34,213 bases of DNA from Hyphomicrobiaceae bacterium. GTDB lineage: Bacteria > Pseudomonadota > Alphaproteobacteria > Rhizobiales > Hyphomicrobiaceae. Within the stretch, counting starts at the first letter, position 1. Each line of letters begins with the position of its first letter. The stretch covers positions 1 to 34,213 of the forward strand of contig JANXYD010000228.1 in the NCBI GenBank assembly GCA_025350265.1. The letters are read 5' to 3'. The notes below the pieces were generated by a model. The model made no database searches. It was not told where the DNA came from and saw only the letters and a program-made list of their open reading frames with translations. Below, in pieces: positions 1 through 9,200 of the stretch. A program made the position numbers and the translations under genes.

Positions 1-96
1 CGGAAACATCTCCGGAAACAGCGTCAACACTTGCGCACGCCAAGGCAACGCCGGTTCCAACAGCTGCAGATCGGCAAGTTGTGGTGCTGTAATCAT
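1..96 (-). CDS. trmD: tRNA (guanine-N1-)-methyltransferase TrmD, N-terminal fragment cut by the window edge
   Basis: Only the first 32 codons lie in the window; the gene runs leftward off the edge. The translation ends in WRAQVLTLFPEMFP, which matches the first beta strand of TrmD (the 'LFPEMF' segment after a short N-terminal extension common in alphaproteobacteria). TrmD is the cytoplasmic SAM-dependent enzyme that makes m1G37 in tRNAs reading CNN codons and prevents +1 frameshifting. The ATG overlaps the stop of the upstream DUF1330 gene (ATGA, 93-96), so the two are almost certainly translationally coupled. The identification rests on a short but characteristic stretch; the catalytic knot domain cannot be seen. 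Confidence 0.8.
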   Translation of the reverse strand, partial: MITAPQLADLQLLEPALPWRAQVLTLFPEMFP

Positions 97-380
97 GCCC
101 CTTCGACGATGATGATATCGATATGGCCGGCGTTTTCGCGCAACTTTCGTGCGGCTGCATATTCAGGTGAGTGTGCATAAGCGCGTGCGGCGTCGAGGCT
201 GGCGAACTCGAGCACCACGTTGCGTGCGCGGCCCTCGCCTTCGGTCACTTCCGTGCGCCCACCGCGCACCAGGGGCGTGCCGCCATATTGCTTGATCGCC
301 GCGCCGGCAGCGGCGGCATAAACCGCCCATTGCGTCGCGTTGGTGACCACACATCTTGCGATGACGTAACCCTTCGGCAT
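93..380 (-). CDS. DUF1330 family protein
   Basis: This 95-residue protein starts MPKGYVIARCVVTN and has the ferredoxin-like alpha+beta pattern of DUF1330: a 'GYVIA' first strand, a central 'YGGTPLVRGG' segment and the 'EFASLDAARAYAHSPEYAAA' helix. DUF1330 proteins belong to the dimeric alpha/beta barrel (ABM-like) group; their function is not established. The start is well supported, because AAGGAG lies seven bases before the ATG. The stop overlaps the trmD start by four bases, so it is the first gene of a coupled pair. trmD is usually preceded by rimM, so this neighbour is unexpected. Family assignment is confident, role unknown. Confidence 0.85.
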   Translation of the reverse strand: MPKGYVIARCVVTNATQWAVYAAAAGAAIKQYGGTPLVRGGRTEVTEGEGRARNVVLEFASLDAARAYAHSPEYAAARKLRENAGHIDIIIVEGA

Positions 381-700
381 TCAATTCTCCTTGCGGGTGG
401 CAGTTTGGCATCCAAGGCATGCATTATACCGTACCACTCTCATAGCAAAGTTTTCGGCGCGCAGCATAGCGTGACTTCTCGGCCACTTCCGGTCGGCGTC
501 ATGCCATATCGACTTCAAACCATTGCGAAATCTGCCGGTTTGGTGGATTGTGGTTGCACTGCAGCGGTCAACTCAGGAACCAAGTGGGATTGCGACCGGA
601 TGACACTTGCACCACAACCGATCGGTCTACACGCACAGCGAGACGCGCACGACAAATGACACGAGAGCGGCCATCTCTACGCGGGCACGGCACGGCCGAT
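381..700. other. divergent intergenic region between the DUF1330-trmD unit and hrcA
   Basis: This 320-bp stretch separates two divergent units and should hold both promoters. An open frame extends upstream of the chosen hrcA start, but it has no recognisable protein-like content. I looked for a CIRCE element (TTAGCACTC, nine bases, GAGTGCTAA) and found none, and no convincing heat-shock sigma-32 promoter could be picked out by eye. An alternative ATG for hrcA lies at 656. Confidence 0.5.
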
Positions 701-1798
701 ATGCAGTCGACCTCCGGAATTCAGGGTAGTGCTGCATTGATTTTACCCAAAATGCCGGGCTTGAGCGCGCTCGATGACCGCACGCGCACAATTTTCAAGT
801 TGATCGTCGAAAGCTACCTGTCGACCGGCGAGCCGATGGGATCGCGAAACCTGTCGCGCGGTTTGCCGATGGCGTTGTCGCCGGCCTCGGTTCGCAACGT
901 GATGAGCGACCTGGAGCATCTCGGGCTGATCTATGCGCCGCACACCTCGGCGGGCCGCCTGCCGACCGAAAGTGGCTTGCGCATGTTCGTCGACGGCATC
1001 CTCGAGGTGGGGAAGCTGGCCGATGCCGAGCGCACCGTGCTCGACAATCAACTGCGCGCCAAAACCGAGAACTCCGTCGAGGGCGTGTTGGCGGATGCCA
1101 CCGAGTTGGTTTCGGGACTGTCGCGCTGCGCAGGTGTCGTTCTGACCGATACGCAAGTGGCCCGTCTGAAGCACATTGAATTCGTCGCGCTCGAGCCCGG
1201 CAAAGCGCTCGTTGTGCTGGTCGGGGAAGATAACCGGGTCGAAAACCGCATCATTACCACGCCGCCTGGGCTGCCGCCTTCGGCTCTCTCGGAAGCGGCA
1301 AATTATCTCAATGCGCAGATTCGCGGTCTGACGTTGACCGAAGCCAAGGCGCTGGTCGAAAAGGAACAGTTGTCGGCCCGCTCCGAACTTGATCAGCTCA
1401 CACAGAAGGTGGTGCAGGCCGGGCTGGCGACCTGGTCCGGCAGCTTTGATGGCCGCAAAAGCCTGATCGTGCGCGGCCAGGCCAATCTGTTGCACAACGT
1501 CGGCGCCATCGAGGATCTGGAGCGCATTCGCTCACTGTTCGACGACCTGGAGACCAAGAACGAGCTGATACGTTTGCTGGGATCGGCCGAAAAGGGCGAC
1601 GGCGTGTCGATTTTCATCGGCTCGGAGACCAAGTTGTTCTCATTGTCGGGGTCGTCGCTGATCGTCGCACCCTTCAAGGACGCCGAACACAAGATCGTCG
1701 GCGTTTTAGGCGTCATCGGCCCTACGCGTCTTAATTACGCGCGCATCATTCCGGTCGTCGACTACACTGCGCGGCTGGTCAGTCGGCTGCTGACTTGA
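701..1798 (+). CDS. hrcA: heat-inducible transcription repressor HrcA
   Basis: This 365-residue protein is a full-length HrcA, the repressor that binds CIRCE operators in front of groESL and related chaperone genes and is kept active by GroEL. The N-terminal winged helix (about residues 24-95) carries the family segments [30 protein letters not shown] and [18 protein letters not shown]. The central GAF-like domain and the C-terminal [23 protein letters not shown] and [12 protein letters not shown] segments are intact. The ATG at 701 gives a typical length; an in-frame ATG at 656 would add 15 residues, and neither has a strong Shine-Dalgarno. grpE follows 74 bp downstream on the same strand, a common alphaproteobacterial pairing. 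No CIRCE is visible in this window, so its targets lie elsewhere. Confidence 0.95.
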   Translation: MQSTSGIQGSAALILPKMPGLSALDDRTRTIFKLIVESYLSTGEPMGSRNLSRGLPMALSPASVRNVMSDLEHLGLIYAPHTSAGRLPTESGLRMFVDGILEVGKLADAERTVLDNQLRAKTENSVEGVLADATELVSGLSRCAGVVLTDTQVARLKHIEFVALEPGKALVVLVGEDNRVENRIITTPPGLPPSALSEAANYLNAQIRGLTLTEAKALVEKEQLSARSELDQLTQKVVQAGLATWSGSFDGRKSLIVRGQANLLHNVGAIEDLERIRSLFDDLETKNELIRLLGSAEKGDGVSIFIGSETKLFSLSGSSLIVAPFKDAEHKIVGVLGVIGPTRLNYARIIPVVDYTARLVSRLLT

Positions 1799-1872
1799 TT
1801 TTTTCGGCGCAACGGCCGATATGCGGTGAGCGCCGCGAGACGCGCCCACCCACTCGAATTATGGAATAACTC

Positions 1873-2610
1873 ATGAGCACCGAGGCAACCCCCGGTTCCC
1901 CTGAAGCGCCGTTGAACAAGGACACGGCCGCTCCGAACGCCGACTTGGATGCGCCGCAGCGTGCCTCCGCATTCGCGGCAACCACCAGCGACGAGCGTCG
2001 CGCCGAGAACGCCGAGGCAGCCGCCGCCGCTGCCGCCGCCGCCGGTCCGTCGCCGATAGCGCCCGCCACCCATCACGACGACTTAATCGCGTCGCTGCGA
2101 CGCGAACTATCCGATCTGCGCGACAAGAATTTGCGCCTGCTGGCCGACATGGAAAATTTGCGCCGCCGCACCGAAGAGGAAAAATCCAGCGCCGCGCGCT
2201 ACGCGATTACGCGGTTCGCAACCGATATCGTCAGCGTCGGCGACAATTTTCAACGCGCCATCAGTGCCGTTCCCGTGGGGGCCGCGGAAGTGCAGCCGGC
2301 GCTCAAAAGCCTGCTCGAAGGCGTCGAGATGACCGAGCGCGAATATCTCAACGTACTTGACCGCCACGGCGTCAAACGGATTGTCTCGAAGGGCGAGATT
2401 TTCAGCCCGCATTTGCACCAGCCGATGATGCAGGTTCCCAACCCGGACGTTCCCGCCGGCACCATCCTGCAGGTCTTCCAGGACGGCTATACGATCGGCG
2501 ACCGCCTCCTGCGCGCGGCCGTCGTCACCGTCGCCGAAGGCGGTCCGAAGCCAGTCAAGCCTGCCGACGCAACGGCTGCGGAAACCGACGAACCGAAATC
2601 GGCCGAATAA
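1873..2610 (+). CDS. grpE: nucleotide exchange factor GrpE
   Basis: GrpE releases ADP from DnaK in the cytoplasmic chaperone cycle. The protein has 245 residues, longer than the usual 190-210, because of an N-terminal extension rich in Ala, Pro and charged residues, including an alanine run at about residues 49-57. The long helical coiled coil follows (about 68-130, with LRRELSDLRDKNLRLLADME and ENLRRRTEEEK). Then comes the C-terminal beta-rich head with PHLHQPMMQVPNPDVPAGTI and the family signature around FQDGYTIGDRLLRAAVVTV. It lies just behind hrcA and is probably cotranscribed with it. dnaK and dnaJ are not in the window. Identification is certain; only the role of the low-complexity tail is open. 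Confidence 0.96.
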   Translation: MSTEATPGSPEAPLNKDTAAPNADLDAPQRASAFAATTSDERRAENAEAAAAAAAAAGPSPIAPATHHDDLIASLRRELSDLRDKNLRLLADMENLRRRTEEEKSSAARYAITRFATDIVSVGDNFQRAISAVPVGAAEVQPALKSLLEGVEMTEREYLNVLDRHGVKRIVSKGEIFSPHLHQPMMQVPNPDVPAGTILQVFQDGYTIGDRLLRAAVVTVAEGGPKPVKPADATAAETDEPKSAE

Positions 2611-2694
2611 TACCGACCCGCGTATATTTTGACTCCAGGCCAAACGCCGTCGTCCCGGAATTTTGCGCGCCCTTTTGCTGCGAACAATATCCGG

Positions 2695-2827
2695 CTTGAC
2701 TGGTAGAGATGGCTCGTAAGGGTCATTTCATATTTGAGCGGTCAAGGTCCCGGATAACCTCAGCGCCGAAGTGGCGCTTCGGTTTCAGGGATGACGAGCA
2801 CTCGTTGGTTCGGAAAATGACGGTCAA
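2695..2827. repeat. 133-bp dispersed palindromic repeat, copy 1
   Basis: This stretch recurs at 16273-16405 with the same length, no gaps and, by my count, seven mismatches. Its core folds into a hairpin: AGCGCC (2762-2767), loop GAAGT, GGCGCT (2773-2778), extended past a TC/TC internal loop by AACC (2756-2759) and GGTT (2781-2784), then by TCCC and GGGA. The ends are near-inverted: TTGACTG on the left against CGGTCAA on the right. It lies 84 bp behind grpE, outside any convincing gene. It resembles the REP-like or MITE-like elements of alphaproteobacteria; no transposase is nearby. Confidence 0.85.
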
Positions 2828-2960
2828 AATTTATGCCGTTCTCGCCCCTTGTGGATTTAGACCCGAAGGGTGGAGGACGTCCACGCGGCGCGACTGCGCC
2901 AAAGACTTGGGACAGGTGAGGGGGAGTTTCTTTACCGGTCATTCTTTTCGCTGGTTGGGA

Positions 2961-3239
2961 TCACGTGTCGAGCGCGCCCAGCACACCGACGGCCATCAGG
3001 GCGGCCAGCATGCCCAGCACCACGGCAAGCCCGCCCGCTACGTGCCACTTGGTCGGTTCTTGCATCCAGGCCAGCTTGAGCGCGTACGCTGAGACGAGCA
3101 GCACGACCAGATACAGATACGTCTCGCTCCAGGCGACAGTATCGCCATGGCCAAAGAAAGTATTGAAGCCGAACGGGAAAATGATCAGTCCGAACAATCC
3201 GGTGGCCAGGATGCGCAAAACCCAAATGAAGAGCCGCAT
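2961..3239 (-). CDS. small integral membrane protein of unknown function
   Basis: This 92-residue protein is strongly hydrophobic, with about three predicted membrane segments: residues about 3-27 (IWVLRILATGLFGLIIFPFG), 39-57 (ETYLYLVVLLVSAYALKLAW) and 68-90 (VAGGLAVVLGMLAALMAVGV). The start is well supported: TGGAGGA lies about six bases before the ATG. I do not recognise a named family. It stands alone on the minus strand, with the 133-bp repeat and about 350 bp of otherwise featureless sequence separating it from grpE. The codon use and the good ribosome binding site argue that it is real. Confidence 0.7.
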   Translation of the reverse strand: MRLFIWVLRILATGLFGLIIFPFGFNTFFGHGDTVAWSETYLYLVVLLVSAYALKLAWMQEPTKWHVAGGLAVVLGMLAALMAVGVLGALDT

Positions 3240-3459
3240 GTGTGTCCTCCATATGCAACGGACATGACATGGTGACGATCGAAGTCATTCAAAACGCTTA
3301 TGAACATTGATAAATTTTACGACCTGCGTCACGGCCGGAACGATAATTCTCGAAGCAAACTTATCATTGATTTCAAAAAGCGCCAATCGCATCGCATAGC
3401 GCTTTTGCGACAACGCCAAGTCCCTGAACGCCATTAGTCAAACGTCAGCAGTCACGCCC

Positions 3460-4008
3460 TCATTGTTTGGTCGAAGCGCCGCGTCCGAATTTGAGCGGTG
3501 CGAGTAGGTTGCCGATGATGCCACGGCCCGACTTGGCGCTGTTTTGCGGTGTGGCCGCGGTCGCGGCGATCGGCCGCCCGGACGGCAAAGTTGCCGTGGT
3601 GACGGGTGCCGACGCAAGCCAATTGTCATAAAAGCGCCGCTCGCAATCAAGCCGGCCAGTGCCAGTGACATGCCCCACCGTCGTCCACCCGCGCGCCGCG
3701 AGATGCGCGCGCAGAATTTCGTCGGCTTCCGTCGCAAAGATCAAGTGCAGCGCCAGAAATGCCAGCACCGTGACGATCGATGGCAACAGCCACAACCACG
3801 ACATCAGCACAATCGCACTCGCTGCGGCGGCGTAGGCGAGAACACCCAGCCAGACGCCGCGCACCGCCAGCCACACAGGCGGCAACAGCAGCACAGGCCG
3901 CACGAAGCCGTCCTTCACGAACGCGAGCGTTTCCGCTCGCTCCACCCGGTCCGCTGCCGGCTCCGGGCGTTCATGCACGGAATAAGATTGCAGTCGCTCG
4001 CGCGTCAT
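3460..4008 (-). CDS. DUF2628 domain membrane protein
   Basis: This 182-residue protein matches the DUF2628 pattern: an aromatic 'AFVKDGFVRPVLLLPPVWLA' segment (about residues 29-48), then hydrophobic spans to about residue 90, ending in 'TEADEILRAHLAARGW'. The family is typical of alphaproteobacteria and consists of small inner-membrane proteins of unknown role. The second half is soluble and polar and ends with a basic, Gly/Ser-rich tail (SGRGIIGNLLAPLKFGRGAS). In several relatives the gene lies in a his operon, but here the neighbour is a secreted protein 98 bp upstream on the same strand. The ATG is preceded by GAGAAACAAGTGCTAA, a weak ribosome binding site. Confidence 0.82.
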   Translation of the reverse strand: MTRERLQSYSVHERPEPAADRVERAETLAFVKDGFVRPVLLLPPVWLAVRGVWLGVLAYAAAASAIVLMSWLWLLPSIVTVLAFLALHLIFATEADEILRAHLAARGWTTVGHVTGTGRLDCERRFYDNWLASAPVTTATLPSGRPIAATAATPQNSAKSGRGIIGNLLAPLKFGRGASTKQ

Positions 4009-4106
4009 TTAGCACTTGTTTCTCGTGGATGCGGCGTCGGTCAATGGCGGAAATAGCATGTCCATCTGCATGTGTCAGGGGGCAACGACGTCGGTGGCTG
4101 CACTTG

Positions 4107-4802
4107 TCACATCGGGCTTTTGCCGACCGTGCCGGCCACTGTTGGCGGTTTGGTGCAATCGAAGGTGCGCGCGGTGGTGTCGGCGATGCGCCGCGCGAGA
4201 GCCAGCGCATCGGCATTGGCGTCGGCATCGACGAGGGCGACCTGGCACGTCTCCATCGGCGTCACCTTGCTGACGATCAGCACTTGCCCGCGCGCCGCGT
4301 TGCGGGCGGTGAAGTAGCGGACAATTGTTGCATAGGGTTGCAGCGGTGGCGTCGCTTGCGGCACCCGCCACTCGATGGTCGCGCGCTTTTCGACCGGGAA
4401 AAGTGTATTCGGTACCCGCAGCGTCTGTGTGCTGGCACGACGCGCTTGCGGCGCTTTTCCGACCGTCAGAAAGGTGCGGTCGTCGGCCTCGCCAAGTTGC
4501 ACCGGATAGCCAGGCAGCCCGTCGCACCGCCACACCATGCCCTCCGGCCCATGGCGGACTTGTTGGCACGCCCTCAGGTCGATGGTCGTGAAAATGCCAT
4601 GTGTCGCATCCTGGGCGACTGCCGGATGCACTAGGGCTGCAGCCTGCATTAGTCCAGCGAGAGCGGCAGCACATCCCAACCGATCACGGCCGCGCTGCGA
4701 CGACGTGCGTCGACGCGGAGCTGAATTCTGCGCTAGAGAAGGTTGCGATCGGCTATGCGTCCACATGTGTCGTTTACCAAGGACAGGATTGGCACCCGCC
4801 AT
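4107..4802 (-). CDS. secreted protein of unknown function with conserved cysteines
   Basis: This reading frame has a basic stretch followed by a hydrophobic signal peptide ([20 protein letters not shown], cleavage probably after AVAQ). The mature domain carries [38 protein letters not shown] and TFDCTKPP. The four cysteines of the mature part could form two disulfides. I remember similar uncharacterised Hyphomicrobiales proteins with the 'WRCDGLxGYPVY' motif but know of no function. The start is uncertain: the ATG at 4802 gives a long n-region of over 40 residues, the ATG at 4766 is shorter, and neither has a clear ribosome binding site. It may share a transcript with the DUF2628 gene downstream and is divergent from ppa. 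Confidence 0.72.
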   Translation of the reverse strand: MAGANPVLGKRHMWTHSRSQPSLAQNSAPRRRTSSQRGRDRLGCAAALAGLMQAAALVHPAVAQDATHGIFTTIDLRACQQVRHGPEGMVWRCDGLPGYPVQLGEADDRTFLTVGKAPQARRASTQTLRVPNTLFPVEKRATIEWRVPQATPPLQPYATIVRYFTARNAARGQVLIVSKVTPMETCQVALVDADANADALALARRIADTTARTFDCTKPPTVAGTVGKSPM

Positions 4803-4875
4803 CCACGGTACCCGAGGTAAGGCTATCCGAATACGGCCTGCCGGTCATGAAGTTCGTTCAGATGGAGCCTGCCCG

Positions 4876-5415
4876 ATGCGTCTCGAAGCCATTCCAACCG
4901 GTACCAACCCGCCCGACGACATCAACGTATTGATCGAGGTGCCGGTCGGCGGCGAGCCGATCAAATACGAGTTGGACAAGGCCTCCGGCACTCTGTTCGT
5001 CGATCGCTTTTTGTATACGCCGATGCGCTATCCCGGCAATTACGGATTTGTGCCGCATACACTTTCCGCCGATGGCGACCCTATCGACGTGCTGGTGTGC
5101 AATACGCGCGCGATCGTACCTGGTGCCATCATCAGTTGCCGCCCCGTCGGCGTGCTGGTGATGGAGGATGACGGCGGCGGTGACGAAAAGATCATAGCGG
5201 TGCCAGCCTCCAAAATCACCAAACGTTACGACAAGATCGTCGACGTGCTCGACCTGCCCGAGATTACGCGGCAGCAGATCCAGCATTTCTTCCAGCACTA
5301 TAAGGATCTGGAGCCCAACAAATGGGTCAAGATCGACCACTGGGGGAACGCCGCCGAAGCACGCCAACTCATCGTCAAAGCCATCGAGCGCTATAAAGCG
5401 CAGAACAAGACCTGA
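4876..5415 (+). CDS. ppa: inorganic pyrophosphatase (family I)
   Basis: This 179-residue protein is a soluble family I pyrophosphatase that hydrolyses PPi to phosphate in the cytoplasm with Mg2+. The active-site signature DGDPIDVL is at residues 66-73 with its three Asp residues (66, 68, 71). Other expected segments are present: [15 protein letters not shown] (about 21-35), [17 protein letters not shown] (44-60) and the C-terminal [17 protein letters not shown]. The reading frame is open further upstream, but the ATG at 4876 gives the normal family length and has GGAG eight bases before it. It is a single-gene unit and converges on the next minus-strand gene with a gap of only 12 bp, in which the two stops flank a small dyad. 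Confidence 0.96.
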   Translation: MRLEAIPTGTNPPDDINVLIEVPVGGEPIKYELDKASGTLFVDRFLYTPMRYPGNYGFVPHTLSADGDPIDVLVCNTRAIVPGAIISCRPVGVLVMEDDGGGDEKIIAVPASKITKRYDKIVDVLDLPEITRQQIQHFFQHYKDLEPNKWVKIDHWGNAAEARQLIVKAIERYKAQNKT

Positions 5416-5427
5416 CGGCAGCGACGC

Positions 5428-5937
5428 CTAAAGGCGCGTGCGTTTCGGGTTGTCGGGATCTTCGAGTTCGCGAAGTTTCTCCTTGAACTTCTTCAGCATG
5501 CGCTGAACATAATTCATGGCCTTGTCGACCTCTTCTTCGGTCGGCAGGTTCATGCCCGGCTTTTTGCCCTCGCTGGGATCGGCGCCGGGCACGCCAGCAA
5601 GATCCTCCAGGCGTTTGACCGACGCCTTCAGCTCGGCATTTTCACCTTTGAGCTTGTCGATTTCGGAACCGAGCGCAATCCGGTCGTCGGGCATCAGAGC
5701 ACAGGCCCAACTGCCCGCCGCCAGTTTGCACATCGACAGAGTGCCTGATTGGGTGTCCAGCCGAATGATCCCACCGTCGGCCGGATACATCGTGAAGCGG
5801 CCCGGCGACCCGGCTGGCAGCGGCGACTGTGCCCGCGCGGCGGACAGCGCGACGGAGGCCAACGCCGCCGACAGGGCAAGTGCGCCGATCAGGCGTGCCC
5901 TTTTTCCGTGCATCGGCGCTTGCGAAACGATCCGCAT
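5428..5937 (-). CDS. small secreted coiled-coil protein of unknown function
   Basis: This 169-residue protein starts MRIVSQAPMHGKRARLIG, has a signal-peptide core (ALALSAALASVALSAARAQ, cleavage near residue 37) and a mature domain. The mature domain contains a Cys pair (MCKLAAGSWACAL) and a coiled coil (DKLKGENAELKASVKRLEDL). The end is charged (NYVQRMLKKFKEKLRELEDP). TTGGAG lies eight bases before the ATG at 5937; upstream in-frame codons lack a binding site and would bury the signal peptide. Periplasmic placement is inferred from the signal. I do not recognise the family; similar short signal-plus-coil proteins are common in Hyphomicrobiales. It is transcribed divergently from the PodJ-like gene, sharing the control region 5938-6266. 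Confidence 0.75.
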   Translation of the reverse strand: MRIVSQAPMHGKRARLIGALALSAALASVALSAARAQSPLPAGSPGRFTMYPADGGIIRLDTQSGTLSMCKLAAGSWACALMPDDRIALGSEIDKLKGENAELKASVKRLEDLAGVPGADPSEGKKPGMNLPTEEEVDKAMNYVQRMLKKFKEKLRELEDPDNPKRTRL

Positions 5938-6058
5938 GTGTTTGCTCCAACTTCGAGTCCGTCCAGCGCGATCTGTCACCGACGAATCACACCGCAATAT
6001 GGCGACGAACGCGCCAAATTCCAGGGCGCGACCGCCGGAGCGGTCAGTGTTGCTTGAA

Positions 6059-6075
6059 AACGCATTGAATGCGTT
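6059..6075. promoter_or_regulatory. perfect dyad AACGCAT-TGA-ATGCGTT in a 329-bp divergent intergenic region
   Basis: Seven-base perfect arms flank a three-base loop, followed on the plus strand by GTGTTTTTT. The region 5938-6266 separates the secreted coiled-coil gene (minus) from the PodJ-like gene (plus). The dyad could be an operator, or a weak terminator or attenuator in the PodJ-like leader, since there is no plus-strand gene immediately upstream to terminate. Apart from this dyad I see nothing specific in the region. Confidence 0.4.
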
Positions 6076-6266
6076 GTGTTTTTTAAAGCGTCTGCAACTT
6101 AACCTTTCCTTTACTGGGCACTGACACTTTCGCTGCGTGGGCTCATTGATCGTGCCGCGTGCGGGCTCCCGGTTTTCCTTTTTGCGACGTGGCAGGCATT
6201 GGCTCGGCAGGGTCGGCGCATCCTGGCCATGGCGCGTCACCGACCACGCCAGGGCCGATAACGATC

Positions 6267-9200
6267 ATGCCAACTCACACGGACGCGCACGCCTATGATG
6301 CCGGCCTTGCCGCGTACCACGCACGCGGTGCTGCCGAGCGCACGCCATACGATGGTCGCGACGCCGAGCTGATGGCACCGATGCTGGAGCAGTTGACGGG
6401 CCAAATCCAGGCGCGCATCGCGGCCGTCGAACAACGACACACCGACGCCTTTCGCGACCTGCAGAATAAGCTCGAGCGCATGTCGGGCACCGCCGGCCGC
6501 GCCAAGCCGGCAATGCCGTCCGAATTATCGATTGCCTTTGGCCGCATCGAAGCCGGGATGGCTGATCTCGTCGATCGCATCGCCGAAACCGCACCCGATC
6601 GCCGGCGTGGCGCGGACGCCTTCGTTTTCGGGGCCAAGAAGGCCGACAGTACACATTTTGTTTTCAATCCGCCGAAGCGGCAGCCGGTCGCCCCGATCTC
6701 CCTGGGTGCAGATCCAGCTTCGGCGGACCCCTGGGACCTTGCCGCCGCCGCGGCTCTGGCCGACCTCTATGAAAGCGGCGAAGCCATCCTCGCCAAGCCG
6801 CTGCCGGAGGCCGCTCTATTTGCGCCCGGTCAATGGGCGCGTGCGGCAGCCGCCGAAACCGCAGCTTCTGCGGACCCGACTGCAGCCCCCGTCGTCCTCG
6901 CCGAAGCGCCGCCCGCACCTGCCGCTGCCATCCTCGTCGCCGGCCTCGGCGATGATCGCGATTGGCTGGAACAGCGCCTTGCCGGCATCGCCGAGCAGCT
7001 TTCCAAATCCATTGGCGACGCCCGACCTGACGGCGCGTTGCAGATGCTGATGTCGCGCGTCGATCAGCTCGAAACGCGTTTCACCTCAGCCCTCGACGGT
7101 ATCGCCACCAAGTCCGACATCGCCTCGATGCGCGGCGATGCCTTGCTGCAGGTCGAAGCGCAGATCAAGGAGCTGGCCGGTCACATCGAAAGCACGCATC
7201 AGCAATTGACCCGGCTCGATTCGATTGAGCAGCACTTGAGCGACCTTACCGCCTTCGCGCACGCCTCGATGGATGCTGAACATACACCGGCGTCCGAGAG
7301 CCTTGCGGCGGTCGACTACACCCATAGTTTTGCGGAATTGGCCGATATCGCCGTCGAGCGGGCTTTGGCACGCGCATCTGCGCCGCCGAGCCGCGACGGT
7401 ATGCACGAGGCTGCGGAAACTCAGGCCCGCGTCGACGCCGTGCATGCCTTGCTGCAGGAATTTTCCGCCGAACGCCGGCGCGGTGATCAATACACCACCG
7501 GCATGCTGGAAACCGTGCAGGAAGCGCTCATTCGTTTGATTGACCGCGTCGATACGATCGATGCTCAGGCCTCCCGCCGGGCAGCCGCAATCGTCCAATC
7601 CGTCCAGCAGCCCGAACCGGCGATCGCTGGCGACTATGAAGCCAGCCATGAACCTTCGCTGGATGCTGTCTCAAACGATATCGATGTCCAAGCCCAACGG
7701 ACGCCCAAGCGGCGCGTCAAGGTCGCCATCGAGCAACCCTCGGCCGACATTGCGCTCGCGGCCGCCCCGACTGTCGATATCAAGGATATCCGCTTACCCA
7801 ACCGACGGGTCGAAATCACCACGCCTGACGTAGCAGCGCCTGGACCCACCCCCGCAGCCGATGCGCAGCCCAAGGCTGCATCGAACATCCGCAAATCCCC
7901 CGCCACGGCTGCGACTGGCGCGTCCGGCAAGCAGGGCATGTATGTGGCTGCCTTGGCCTTGAGCCTGGTTGGCGTCGGCTTCATGGCGCAGCATCTGTAT
8001 TCCAGTGGCGAGGCCGTAACGCCGGCTCTCGGCGCGGCTCCCAATAAACCGGCCACGACGGCTGCTGCGTCGTCGCCGATCGCGCCTACGTCGTCAGCTG
8101 CATCGGTACCCGTGCGTCCGATCCAAGCGCCGTCGCAGCTTCCCCCCGGCATGATGCCCGCCCAACCGCGCGTTGACACCGCGCAGCCGCTGCCGCGTGC
8201 CGGCGTGACAATGGCACCATCGGCACGCGATCCGTCGGGCCCGCGCTCCGATGCAAAGTCACCGCCGTCGACGCCGGAGACGGTCAGCGACGATTTGAGC
8301 ATGCTCGAAACGGAGGAGCCGTCGGCCAACGTAGAGCCGGCTGCCGTGCCGAACGAAGCGTCGCCGACACAGCAGATCCGGAAGTCGGTTGCCGCGTTGC
8401 TCCCGATGCAAGGATTGGTGGTCGCACCCGCCTACCCCGTGCAGGGACTGCCGCAGGTGGCTGATATCGCCAACATGCAACGTCAATCGAACCAGGCGGC
8501 CGCTTCTGAGCGCTTGGGGTTTGCTGCCCGCCCGGCTAGCGACTTCAGCCAGCGCTTCTCGACCGAACAGTTCGCCAAGCCGACGGCGTCACCGGCGGCG
8601 GCCAACGCCGCTCCAGCCATGCCGGCAGCCGCGATCGTGACTGGATCCACATCCGCGCCGCGCGCTGGTTTGCCGTCGACCGATGCCAGCCTCACCGAAA
8701 CATCGACAGAGACGGCAGACCTGCCGCCCGCGCTGGTTGGTCCGCTGTCGCTCCGCATGGCAGCCGCCAAGGGCGAGCCGTCGGCGGCGTTTGAAGTCGC
8801 GACACGCTTCGCCGAGGGGCGTGGCATCAAGCAAGACTTCAAGCAGGCCATGATCTGGTACCAGCGCGCCGCCAACAAGGGCTTCGCCATTGCCCAATAC
8901 CGCTTGGGAACGCTGTTTGAACGCGGCCTGGGCACGCCTATCGATTTGCCGCGCGCGCGCGGCTGGTACAAAAAAGCTGCCGACCAGGGTAACGTCAAGG
9001 CCATGCACAACATGGCGGTACTGAGTGCCGGCAATGGCCAGTCGGCACCCGATTACGCCAGCGCCGCCAAATGGTTCAAGGATGCCGCCGAGCGCGGATT
9101 GCCGGACAGCCAGTTCAATCTCGGCGTCCTCTACGAGAACGGCCTCGGGGTGGTGAAAGATACGCGCACGGCCTATGTCTGGTTCGCCCTCGCCGCGCGC

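Noticed and set aside
381-700. Plus-strand open frame at 171-659 across the DUF1330 gene and the upstream region of hrcA
   Set aside because: Most of it is antisense to the DUF1330 gene, it has no ribosome binding site, and its translation is Arg/His/Cys-rich without a recognisable family.
381-1872. CIRCE element expected near hrcA or grpE
   Set aside because: No TTAGCACTC/GAGTGCTAA pair is present; TTAGCACTTG at 4009-4018 has no second arm.
4537-4875. Upstream extension of the pyrophosphatase reading frame
   Set aside because: It lies antisense to the secreted protein gene and adds over 100 residues unknown in family I pyrophosphatases.
5416-5436. Small dyad CGCCT-AA-AGGCG between ppa and the next gene
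   Set aside because: Only five base pairs and overlapping the stop codon of the minus-strand gene; too short to call a terminator.
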